This document shows, piece by piece, positions 41,265-52,400 of a DNA stretch of 64,000 nucleotides; position 1 is the first letter of the stretch; each line of letters starts with the position of its first letter. Made by a program: the position numbers and the translations under genes. The DNA is from Hippopus hippopus. Lineage: Eukaryota > Mollusca > Bivalvia > Cardiida > Cardiidae. The DNA is taken from contig OX328106.1 of NCBI GenBank assembly GCA_946811185.2, positions 7,668,777 through 7,732,776 of the forward strand. Reading direction: 5' to 3'. The notes beneath the pieces were generated by a model. That model saw only the letters and a program-made list of their open reading frames with translations, searched no databases and was not told where the DNA came from.

Positions 41265-42290
41265 GTGGGTGAATATGGACCCCGATGGCACCCTTGTCAC
41301 GTTGTAGTATAAAAAGCAAACAGTGAAGCTCTTGTGACATGGTGTGCGCAGTCCGACAGCCTGATACTCTTGAAACTTGCTCAGAATGTTTGTCTTGATA
41401 ATATCTAAGACAAGTATGAAACTGGGTCACGTCAGATAAAAAAAAAAGTAGGTCACTTGGCTAAATTTTAGAAAACCTTGTGTGCCGTCTAGAGGCCTCA
41501 TTTTCAGCCTGATACCCATGAAACTTAGTCAAAATGTTTGTCTTGATGATGTCTTGGACAGGTTTAAAATAGGGTCATATTAGGTTAAAAAGTAGGTCAC
41601 TGGGCCAAATCTTAGAAAAAACCTTGTGTGCACTCTAGAGGCCACATTTTCAGCCTGATACTCTTGAAACTTGGTCAGAATGTTTGTCTTGCTGATACCT
41701 AAGACAAGTATGAAACTGAGTCACATCAGATTAAAAAAGTAGGTCACTTGGCTAAATTTTAGAAAAACCTTGTTTGCAGTCTAGAGGCCACATTTTCAGC
41801 TTGATACTGATGAAAGGTGGTCAGAATATTTGTCTTCTTGATATCTCCGACAAGATCTAAATTGGTTCACTTTGGGTCAAAAAGAAAGTCACTGGGCGAA
41901 ATCTGAGAAAAACCTTATGTGGAGTCTAGAGGCAACATTTTGAGCCTGATACTCATGAAACTTGGTCAGAAAGGTTGTCTTTTTGAAACCTCAGACGAGT
42001 TTGAAATTGGGTCACAACAGATCAAAAAGTAGGTCACAGGACCAAATCCTAGACAAACCTTGTGTGCAGTCTAGAGACCTTATTTTCAGTCTGATACTCA
42101 AGAAACATTACCAGAATGTTTGTCTGGATGATATCTCTGACAAGTCCAAAAGTTGGTCAAAAAGTAGGTCACTAACACACATGCATTTTACATCATAAAA
42201 ATCAGGATCTTTTTAGCCTTGTCAACCATAGCTGACTTTACTTAGGTGAGCACTTTATGGCCAGTGGCCATCTTTTTTTTTTTTTATTTA
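41265..42290 (+). repeat. Diverged 145-bp tandem array (family D)
   Basis: About six units with 'tctagaggccacattttcagcctgatact' and 'gtaggtcac'. It closes with 'aggtgagcactttatggccagtggcc', a decayed family D end. Older than the arrays at 54.7 and 58.8 kb. Confidence 0.65.
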
Positions 42291-42660
42291 TGTCTCTTCA
42301 ACTTACAAGACCTAGGGTAGGCACTGCAGTGCCTAGCCTAAGGATACTGCTTAGCAGCTGGCAACTTCAGGCAAACCAAAATTGTCTTAAAAGATCCAAT
42401 GCTCTAGCCACTGAGCCACATAGGATGTACAGTCCAAAATCAAGAAAATGTACAGCATTATATGAACACAGCAAATGTTGGATGATTTGACCAGCAGATG
42501 ATTTAAACTCGGACAATATTTGGTAGGACAATAAACTGGTATAGTGCATATTAACTTATCGGACATTTTCATCCTAGAAATATGATTCCAAATAACTGTA
42601 ATTTCATGTTTGCTTTTGTCTACAGTGTTTCGGCAAGGTGGACAGTATAGATCAAGGCAA
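42291..42660. other. Unassigned with a minus-strand tRNA-like relic
   Basis: On the minus strand around 42390-42425 'gtggctcagtggctagagc' resembles an A box; no full SINE. Otherwise nothing seen. Confidence 0.35.
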
Positions 42661-43827
42661 AGTGTATTCCCTGGCCCTATTCGAAAAATAAACCAGAATT
42701 CCCGGCCCCAACAGCCCCCCTATCTAAATCTTTTATTCATTATTTGATTCTGCCGAAATTAGCATCAAATTAAAGCCTAGAAGTCACCCTTCTTTTTATA
42801 TAATATAAAATACATTATGATCATCGAAATACTTTTTGAAATATTGTTGATCAAAAGTAGGAAAGATTTTCGTATTTTCTTCTGCTAAATCCTTTATTTT
42901 ATGGAAAACATTGCGGAAACTATTTCCAAATGAACGTGTGTAGTTTAAGCTGTCCAAAAGTATAAAAATGGATAAATTTCCACAGAAAATAATAGAATAA
43001 TAGGTCTTTGAAATGATCGACCCACGATGAAATTTAATGACTTTCCTCACAAATCTGGCCCCTATGCTAAATCCTTAATCCCATCAAAAACATCGCCTAA
43101 AAAAAATTCTGAATGAAAGTTTACGATTTTAGCTTTCGTTCAAAAGCTTATATTATGCAGTCTGTAACCTTATTAAAAATTGGGTATTAGATACATAAGT
43201 CAAAATCATATGGGCCGAATATGTTAATTTTCCCATAATTTCATGTACATCTCTCCAAAAATTAATAAAATCTGAACCGTTATTGCACAAAAGCTGCATC
43301 AATTTCTAATTTCTATATACCATTATAAAGCTTATTAAATGAACTTTAAATGTATATCAAGATTTTCTAGATTTGATTAATCATTAAACTTTTAATATTG
43401 GGGCAGGATATGTAACTTGATTCAATTTTCAAAATATTTTTCTCTGAAAATGTATGAAATTAAAAATGCTTATAACTCAATTTTCAAAGTACCATTTTAA
43501 CGCTTAAATTAAGTAGTTTATCACCATATCATTTTTTTGTAAATCAAAGAAAAAATAAAGTTTGAAATACTGGGGCCGGATTTCTATCTTGTAAAAATTT
43601 TTGAAACATTTTTTGTAAAAAAAAAAATGACAAATTTCAAACGCTTTTATTTCAAATTTACATTAATGAAATCTTAAGTTTCTATAACCATTAGAAAGGT
43701 TATAACATAAGCTTTAATTTTAACTTAATTTCATCATATTCCGTAAACAAATACATGTAAAAAGGTACGGGGGCCATTGGGACTGGGAATTCTGGCTTAT
43801 TTTTCGAGTGGGGCCGGGGAATACACA
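42661..43827. mobile_element. Long-TIR element (~1.17 kb)
   Basis: Inverted ends of about 47 bp: GTGTATTCCCTGGCCCTATT and partner, with CCAGAATTCCCGGCCCC inside. The interior is very AT-rich with short homopolymer runs and no transposase. No clear target duplication. Confidence 0.7.
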
Positions 43828-44287
43828 TGCCATAGATCAAAGATCAGGCTGCACAGAGATCTTATAAAATCCCTGGGCTGCACAAATTGTGCAGCCTGAT
43901 CTTGATCTACACTGGCTGCAAAGGCAACTATAGTCATGAAAAGCGCTTTGAGGGCTATGCTCAGGACAACCCATCTGTCTTGTGTTCATTTTTCGTTATG
44001 ATAATTGTGGCTTCTAAAAACTTATTAGATGTACATTCTATTTCAAAAAAGTGAACCAGGGCCATCATTGCCTTCTTGTTTTTCATTGGTTTGCCTTAAA
44101 TTTCTATCCAACATCTTAATTTAAACAGAAATCAATGTGTTTGAAAAATCGTCAGAGACATATTCAACAACATTCATTCCATATCTTGACCAGCCTGAAG
44201 CGGAACTAAATATAGGCGAACAGAGCAATGCGCGGACAACTGTCTGGGTGAAAGGTTGCAGTTTCTTTTTTGTCCAGTGGATAAATT

Positions 44288-44629
44288 CAGAGGCGTAGCT
44301 GCTTGTATTCAAAAACGCAGTTGACTACACTTTGCCATGAAAAGAAACGACGCTTTCATATTGCTTAAAATACTGTTCGATGGAATTTGACATTTATGCA
44401 TGTAAATAGATTTCTCGTAATAATCGAACTCCAAGTTTCTTGAAATTCTAAACCCTTCGAAAAAATTTGCCAAAAGTTTCGTGGGGGGGGGGGGGGGGGG
44501 GCTCCAAAGTAACATCCACCCCCATAAGGCAAGCCCCCGCCCCCTCTTTCCTGAACTGCTCTTCTCAGCGCTTACACCTTTGGTATTACTCCTGCGTAAA
44601 CATTTTTTTTGAAGCTAGCTACGCCACTG
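44288..44629. mobile_element. Small TIR element, 5-bp target duplication
   Basis: Ends CAGAGGCGTAGCT and AGCTACGCCACTG, flanked by AAATT (44283-44287, 44630-44634). Contains a run of G at about 44482-44501. Confidence 0.65.
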
Positions 44630-44851
44630 AAATTTATCGAATTTTGGGATCGGACCAGATAATATGATGACAATAATAATTTGATAGGATCTTAAAGCCA
44701 AATTTTAATCACGCATAATATAAATCTCTAAATGAAACACTGAATGCAATTTAAACGAAGTGTAAGAACACTTTATGATCAGATCCGATCTTGTAATTGA
44801 GGCCGTTCCGGTTCAATCCAGCCATATTTTGTGTTCGGACGTTGCTGGTGT

Positions 44852-46204
44852 CTGGAGAAATCGTCCCCTGGAGAAATCGTCCCCAAGCAGTTCTCCGGAG
44901 AAATCGTCCCCAAATAAAGTTTTGGAGAAATCGTCCCCAACTTCAAATTTCATATCGTTGTTCAAGTTGTCATAGAAAAATATATTTGAAGTTTTGTTTA
45001 TGTAATGGTAGATTATGTTGATTGTTTAACTTTGTGATTTATATTTTATTGTTAGAGAAAAAGGTGTTATATACATATTTTTTTCTGTAATAGTAGATTT
45101 ATTTAGACTTTCTAACTTACGATGTATATTACATTGCTTAAAAAATAAAAATGTTTCATTTTACATTTTTGATGTACATTTCATTAAAAAAAAAAAAGGT
45201 TTGATTTTACATTTTTACCCCCCCCCCCCATTTACATAAAATTACTTTACAGATGTTGTGTTTTGATGTGTTTTTTTTCATTAGAATACTTGAATTATTG
45301 TCTGGTCTTATATCCATATTGCTTATGTTTTGATATATATATTTGATGGTATTGATCATTTTCTCAGGTAGATTAGTGTTGTCAATTATTGTTTGTGTTT
45401 AATTGAATTCGAAATATTTATACTTTGTTTTGACATGTAGCAAGCAAGGAAGATGAAATACGCTTACTTGCAATAAGCAAAATCGATATAATGACTAATA
45501 AAGCAGAGTAATAAAACTTACGCTGGACAAAGAATCATACCTGTTCGTGAAAATAAAGTCCTCAGAAAACAAGTTTTCTATTAAAAGTAGCATACTTTTT
45601 CCCAAATTCAATAATCTGAGTCAATAAAACACTCTCAATGGGATCGAACCAGTGACAACGGTCAGGATCGACCGCCAGAAATGAACCTCATATTAGGCGA
45701 TGGAAAACATACAAGTAGGAAAGGGCAGGAAAATGTACGAGAGAGAGAGAGAGCAAGAATGAGAAAAAGATATCTTCGGACGATAAATCAAAACATTGGG
45801 CATATAGACTAAAAGTATAAAAATACATTAAATGACAAGCGAACGACTACACACATATTTTATAAGTATATATTTTGGTTTCAAATCAAATTTAATCAAA
45901 GACATTTTGAAAATCAAACAGGTGTAACCTACCTGTGACAGGTGTTAAACGTGTGAAATACATCCTATCAGTGTGAAATTGGCAGTATAAACAATGGCAA
46001 AACTACCAAATAACTCTTAATTAGGGTAACCAATACACAATGTACGTACTAAAGACAAGGAACATTCAAAAATATTTTTTTATAGATAACTTGAATAACA
46101 ATATAGAAGAATTTTGACATTGGGGACGATTTCTCCAAAATTTTATTTGGGGACGATTTCTCAAGCAGTTTGGGGACGATTTCTCCAGGGGACGATTTCT
46201 CCAG
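44852..46204. mobile_element. TIR element with four iterated GGAGAAATCGTCCCC motifs per end
   Basis: The left end has the 15-mer at 44854, 44870, 44897 and 44924; the right end has its inverse at 46122, 46149 (one base short), 46172 and 46188. The outer two pairs are at identical distances from the ends. The interior is AT-rich with a (GA)n run near 45738 and no transposase. Iterated terminal motifs look like transposase-binding sites (inference). Confidence 0.8.
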
Positions 46205-46599
46205 TATTCACGTTGCTTAGTTACCGATGTGTTTGAAAACAAGGATCGAAATTACGATCCCTAGTGAAGATGATACGGAAGATCCTCTGTTCTGTAGTCT
46301 AAATGAAAAACCATTGAGTTAAGGTTTGTCTTGAAGAAAAATACATTTAATCATTATGACATTAACGTCACCCTCATAGGCGCTCGGTTTCTTTGTCTTT
46401 TACTTTTATATCTTAGCTCTTCTATTTCTGCATATCTTGAATACTAGTTTCTAACATGGGACAAAGTTACCTCTGATTCAGTGACTAGCTTCCATGTTAG
46501 TTTTGTTATTGTGTCACCGATTCTGGGACATTGTTGTATTGATGTAGAAAAAAACTTCCCCTTAGTGCACACAGTTTGCACATAAAAAATGTATAAGCC

Positions 46600-47055
46600 A
46601 TGCTCTGTGAAAAGGGACTTAACCCTTTACCAAACAATCTCGGGTTTTTACGACCCAGAGGAAGAAGCCTTCTGAAAACATTGTGGGAGAAGGAGAAAAT
46701 GCTGGTAACCAGCATTTTCTCCTTTTCCCACAATGTTTTCTACTCTTTTGAAGTCAAGTTTCAATTTTTGAGTCACGTTTATTTTGTCATCTGCAATTGC
46801 TTTCAATTTAGTCAAGTCTAGAATTTTGTCGTTTGGTAAAGAGTTAATGCATATGCAAAAAGTATCGATCCAGATCAGCATGCGCAGTCTTTTTGCTTTT
46901 TGTCAATTTTCTGCATATACAAGGACCATTTTACCTCATCATCCTGTCATGTGTCAGAGAAAATGGATTTAATGGATCCATAATTAAGGGTTATCTTGCT
47001 TGGCATAATGCAACACAGACATGCATTAAGCCCCATTTGGCCAGAGCATGGCTCA
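46600..47055 (+). repeat. Family E MITE interrupted by family A
   Basis: Starts 'gccatgctctgtgaaaagggac', interrupted at TTAA, resumes 'ttaatgcatatgcaaaaagtatcg', ends 'ccccatttggccagagcatggctc'. Confidence 0.8.
46619..46847. repeat. Family A MITE inserted at TTAA of family E (229 bp)
   Basis: TTAACCCTTTACC start, GGTAAAGAGTTAA end. The host reads 'gggac-TTAA...TTAA-tgcat'; the uninterrupted copies at 39.98 and 48.80 kb read 'gggcTTAATGCA' with one TTAA. Confidence 0.92.
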
Positions 47056-47102
47056 TATATGATAGTTTTGAGTCCATTAATTAACCGTTTACAACATGGG
47101 GG

Positions 47103-48505
47103 CCTAGCCACGGTACCGCAGTTGGTAGCATACAGAACTCAAGAATAAGGGGTCACTGGTTCGTTCCCCGGCTCCTCCAATTTCTTTTGGTGGGTTGATG
47201 ATAGTCATTGCGACAGGATTCATTCCTCTCTCACAGCTGATCATTTTTTCGACGATGGTTAAGTAGGAAAAGCCCCTGTCTCACTATATGCCGTTTCCAC
47301 TGCATTGGCACGGTGTTGTTTAATTTCCTAGAGTGGCATGAGATCGCAGGAAAAATTCGATATTTTTCGCGAAGATGGAGATGTTACGGCGTTCTCATCA
47401 TAACCAAGGCGTTGCTACGGAGCTCCTATGGTGCATTATTGTGGTCCTATGGAGTTCTTCTTGGCGATTCTCTGCACTCTTACAGCACTTTCACTGCATG
47501 CTCTGAGCTTTTACGGTGCTCATACTGTGTACACTGGGCGTTCACGGCGTTCTGAAGGCGCTCACACTACGCAGACGGCGTGTTCTTGAATTTTCTCTGA
47601 ATTGTATGTATACACATTTATTCATTAATTGTTTCTTTGCTTTGGTCTTGAAAAGTTAATGGAGAATAAAACTGTGCTCATAAAAAGAAAGGTAAAAAAA
47701 TCAGGACATAAAACCCCAACCCTCTCAAACAGAAGCAAGTTAACCACTGTCACCTCATCAACCATTTCTACCACGGCTTGCTAGCGTACATCGGCTATGA
47801 TGAATTGAATGTATATTTGCATACTTCGTCTACTGTATGTTCGTTTTTGTCAGACAAAGACTGATGAACGCAGTAGAAGTGCCTCAGAAGCGTAATGATC
47901 GCTGTTGCAGCTCAGAGGAGTCATTTTAAGAGCACAGTAGAATAAATAACACTCCGTATAAGCGCCGCTGACATGCCGCATAAGCACAGTAGAGATGCAG
48001 TGACATCACAGAGCATGCGTTACAATCTCTGTGCAAGCGCCACCGACAACCATAGCGTTTGCACTGTGACTTACGCGCAAGCTGGCGGAGCTCCTGTGGC
48101 ATTGTGGGAGATCTTACTGCGCCGCTATGACGACCTTCTGGTGATCCCACTGTGCTCCTATCAGAACGCCGAGCGACAGCTTTTGTTTTGTGCATACTCA
48201 AAGTGCGCGCCATCCCTTGGCGTCCTAGACGATCCCAACGCGTCTACTCGCGATGCCACTGCGTTGCTGTGGCGATGCTTGCGATCTTACAGCGCGCACC
48301 TCAGTGTTCTGCATTTTTTCGTGGACGTCGTGGGGTTGCCCCCCCCCCTGGTGTGACAGGGGTTAAAGCAGCCAGTGGCTTGGAAAGAATATTGTGCGGA
48401 GTACTGGTAAAAAAACTCCAGGATAGCATGGATAGGTGCACTGGGCGCAGTGATTTAACTGAAATAATGTTGAAAATGGCATTAAACACTTTTCAATCAA
48501 TCAAT
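47103..48505 (+). mobile_element. tRNA-derived SINE split by a 1.08-kb insertion
   Basis: Head at 47103-47275 ('gcagttggtagc', 'ggttcgttcccc', 'gatgatagtcattgcgacagg') and body/tail at 48360-48505 ('gcagccagtggcttggaaag' to 'ttaaacacttttcaatcaatc'). Confidence 0.7.
47276..48353. mobile_element. GC-rich insertion with short TIR
   Basis: Bounded by CCCCTGTCTCAC and GTGTGACAGGGG. It is far richer in G+C than its surroundings, with repeated CACTGCG/GGCGTTC-like words and long open frames on both strands but no domain recognised. The target duplication is unclear (AAAG on both sides at best). Confidence 0.55.
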
Positions 48506-48524
48506 TATTTACAACATGGCATAA

Positions 48525-48705
48525 TTTTAGGATTGTTTATATTGAAGGAATTTACAGATAACAACTCAAATCTTTTTCAAATGATAGAATTTGTCCTTGA
48601 TAGGTTGAAAACATTGTGGGAAAAGGTTGGTTACTAGCATTTTCTTCTTTTCCCATTATTTGTTCAAAAGCCCTCTTTCTCAGGGCCATTGTGCGGCAAA
48701 GGGTT
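48525..48705. repeat. Family A MITE, shortened core
   Basis: 'gaaaacattgtgggaaaagg' then directly 'ttggttactagcattttcttc'; part of the left arm is deleted. Confidence 0.5.
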
Positions 48706-48774
48706 GAATTTTGTCTTTCTTGTTTTTATAGTGTGCCTTATTTCTACATTTTCATGGGACAATAGTCCTCAGCA

Positions 48775-49043
48775 GAACAGTGCTCTGATATGTGAAAAAG
48801 GGGCTTAATGCACCTGCAAAAAGTATCGACCCAGGTCAGCCTGCACTGTCTGCACAGGCTGACCTGGGCCAAAACTTTTTGCTTAAGGTCAATTTTCTGT
48901 ATGCCAAAGGGCCAGTCTACCTCATGATTAATTCCATTGTTAAACAAAATGGACTTAATGAATCCATGATCATGTGATGACTTGCATGGTATTATGCATC
49001 ACAGAGTTGCATCAAGCTCCCTTTTGCCAGAGCATGGCTCATT
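48775..49043 (+). repeat. Family E MITE
   Basis: 'gtgctctgatatgtgaaaaagg' and 'cccttttgccagagcatggctc' ends; inner palindrome 'gacccaggtcagcctgc..gcaggctgacctggg'. Confidence 0.75.
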
Positions 49044-49275
49044 TATTTATGTGTTTGGAAATGTTAATCAGGTGATGTTGCAAAATGAGAAGTTAAAAGC
49101 ATTATCATTTTCAGGGACTATCATGAAAGTGTCATTGGAATTGTAAACATTCACTGTAACACGTTGCTTTGACAATCACAGTCAAATTGGAAGACCAAGA
49201 AGCCATGAAGGAATTTTTTTTCATCAAAAGTATGTGAAACAGTGAATGGCGTTTTCCACCTAAGTTAAAGGAACG

Positions 49276-49446
49276 ATGGGAAATTCATTTAAGAAACCAG
49301 AAAGTGTTCAAAAGGAGAGCACAGCACGTACAATTACAATTACAGATTATACAGGACGTACAGAGATGTTATATGAAACAACTAAAAAGACAGAAAAAAG
49401 AATAACAGGCTTCACAGATGTGGTAAAAGACTTGACTAGAGCAGAG
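49276..49446 (+). CDS. WWE-gene exon 1
   Basis: 57 codons from an ATG with A at -3 and G at +4, in-frame TAA 15 bp upstream, ending TRAE at GTAACT. A possible 5'-UTR acceptor (TTTTCAG, exon from 49115) lies just upstream. Linking this exon to 57129 is by phase and position only. Confidence 0.6.
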
Positions 49447-52400
49447 GTAACTGATTTAATTCTATACCAGGTCACAACTCACAAGGCTGGTCAATATTGA
49501 AAGCATTTACATACGAAAAGTTTAATATGCTTTAACACTTTACCAAAGGACAAAATCTTAGATTTGTCGAAATTCGCAGCATTTGTAGATGATAAAAAAA
49601 AATTGTGCCTAAAATTAGGAATTTGGTCTCTGAAAGGATAGGAAACATTGCGAGAAAAGGAGAAAATGCTGGTTACCACATGTTTGACACATCTGTTAAT
49701 AAGGCATTAGAGTGATACATGGCCATTATCATACAGTGTTATAATGGCCCTTTTGTTTATATGACATCTTTCCCCATAGTTGTGAAGCTAACAGACTGTT
49801 TCATAAAATCAGATAATGAAAATACCAAACTGGTTTCCTCAGAGAAGAATTTTCAGCAGCTGACTGAATAATTAGGGTGATGAAAGGCCCAGTAGCAGCC
49901 AGAAATAAACAAAGTAGCTGTTAAATTGTATTTAACTCATACCTTTCAAAAATATGCATATGTGAAGATGACAACTTGTTGTTGTACAGTTGGTCCGAGT
50001 GTTTGACTTCGCTGCAGTATGGCTGAAATGTTGCGATTTCATGGTGCCATTTGGTTTAATTGAGGCAACCTTAACCGAACCGTGTTATTTTTTGCGCATT
50101 AGACTTGACATGTAGACTTGACAGGTTGTCATTTCCCTATCATTCAATATTAAATCCTTTGACATGTTGTATAAATAGAGGATACATGTATTTGTTTTTT
50201 ATGGTGAAAGATCGAATTTATTTCATCGAGTGAACATCATCGGTAATATTTTCACAAGTGGCGCAGCCACGAGTGAAAATACTACTGATGATGTCCATGA
50301 GATGAAACAAGACAAATTTATGATGCATAGCATCATAGAAGCCGCAATCTTTTGGTGGACAATTTCAGAAATATTGACTCACTTGAGAAATTGTGATTAC
50401 ATTTTTTGTATCTGTTTTTACCCCCACCCCCCACCAACGGAAAATCATGACAAATGGGACTAAAATGCAAGGAAAAAAGAAACAGAAAATAATATGTACA
50501 TGTATTCTAATTCCAAAAAAAAAGTTTAGAGAGGAATCTTATATAATCTTGTTATTATATTATTATTATTATTATTATTATAAAGTGATGTTTATTTCGG
50601 AAAAAAAAAAAAACCCACGTAAAAGCATCGGAATTTTTAAATTTCTACTCGAAGTTTGAAAATGGAGAAATTGCGCATTCAAATACAGCATTTTCCATTT
50701 ATTAAATGATTTTAGAAAGGAAACTTCCGTAGCAGCATCAAAGGCAATACTACAGAATTATTTAAGTTACCAATTGTTCAGTGATATTAAGATCGTTATT
50801 CACATATGATGTTTACATGTATTTACAATTTTCATCGGTGATCTCTTCTTTGTGTTTCATTTTTTTTAACAACAACAAAATAATAAGAAAAAACATTCAA
50901 CAACTTTTTTCTAAAAGATGATCTTCTTGCTTGTCAAAAAGTATCTTAGCATGCTTGTAACACAATGAATCTTTACATTTCTACTCTAGAAACAAAAACT
51001 TTTGCATGGCATCTCCAAAATTATTCTGATCATAGCCTGCACAGTTGGCACAAACCACTTTTCTTTTATTCCTGAAATGGCAGCCACACACTCACACACA
51101 CACAAACATTTTTAAGTCTATAAAGATCTGGATCTATTCAACCACAACGTAATAACTATTCTGCATAGGCCTTGTACATACCTAGTGTGAAACTTCTAAT
51201 GTAAATTTCAAGAGCTATTCTAAACCTTTGACCAGCAGCGACGTAAAAAGTTGTATATTCACAGTAATAGGTTCTGTAATAACTTTAACCCTTCGACTAC
51301 ACAACGAAATAAATACACTGAGTAAGGAAAACAAACAAGATTTTCTTTTATGTTTACGAAATATCTTATAGCATATTAAAGAAATATTACGCGGGCTATG
51401 TGCTGTCTGATCTTCATCTATTTCCGTCATTTTCGAGCAGCTTCAACCCTTAGAGCACCAGGCACCACCATGATGATTACTGTAGTCAATGTACATCACG
51501 ATCCATACGTCATGTTTCAAGCAGACCTGGTTTCAAGGGTTTTGTAGATCAGGACAATACCGTACAGCACGTACAGTCTGATCATAACAGGTTCAACACA
51601 CAATACAGTAAATTCTAAATCTTACAGGTCACATAAGTCAGATGTTTCGTGTAACAAAAATCCATTGGGCTAATGTGTAGACGAAAGGAAGAAAAAGGGT
51701 TATCTTTTCGCAAGTATTCTATAAATAGCTGACATAGACGCCTCTTGTGTAGGGATGTAACCAGTCTATACCTTGATCAAGGTTAACCGCCGTTTTATCC
51801 TTTACAAATTAAGATTGGACGAAAAACTTGTACATAAAATTGCTTCTGATTATGATATTCTAAGATGCTCTCTATATCATAATCATTATTATTTTGTTTT
51901 GTACAAAGGTAGACAAATGCGAAAACCATTCAGAGGTTGGAAAGCTTGTGATAAACGGAAAGCATAACAACTTCGTCTGGGAAAATAGAAGGAATCCTGT
52001 ATGTTTGAAAACTTCGGGGGACAAGCCAATTAAAGGATGTTTATCTTTCTGTATTTTTTATTGTTATTTGGGAATGAACTAAACATTGCAAGAAAACCAG
52101 GTTTGAATTTCATGTAGGTCTATTAGAATATTTAAGAAATAGTCATGTGGAGTAATTCTGTCACAACAACACAACACTATTAGAAATTTTACAAAAATAA
52201 TGACCAATCGAATAATTACTGATCATCTACATGGTAAATAGTTTAGGTACATTCCTACTGGAAGCCGCTTTCGAGCGGCTTCCAATAAATTTCGATCTTT
52301 CACCGAAAAAAAAAACAAATATTCTATTAATTTCATGCTTTTAACCCTTTCTGGGGGAAACTTAATCAAAATCCAGTACAGTTCTTTTCGGTTATTCCCA

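Noticed and set aside
47926..48637. Overlapping long ORFs on both strands (95-161 codons)
   Set aside because: They reflect the GC-rich, stop-poor insertion and the SINE tail; no domain, no splice logic.
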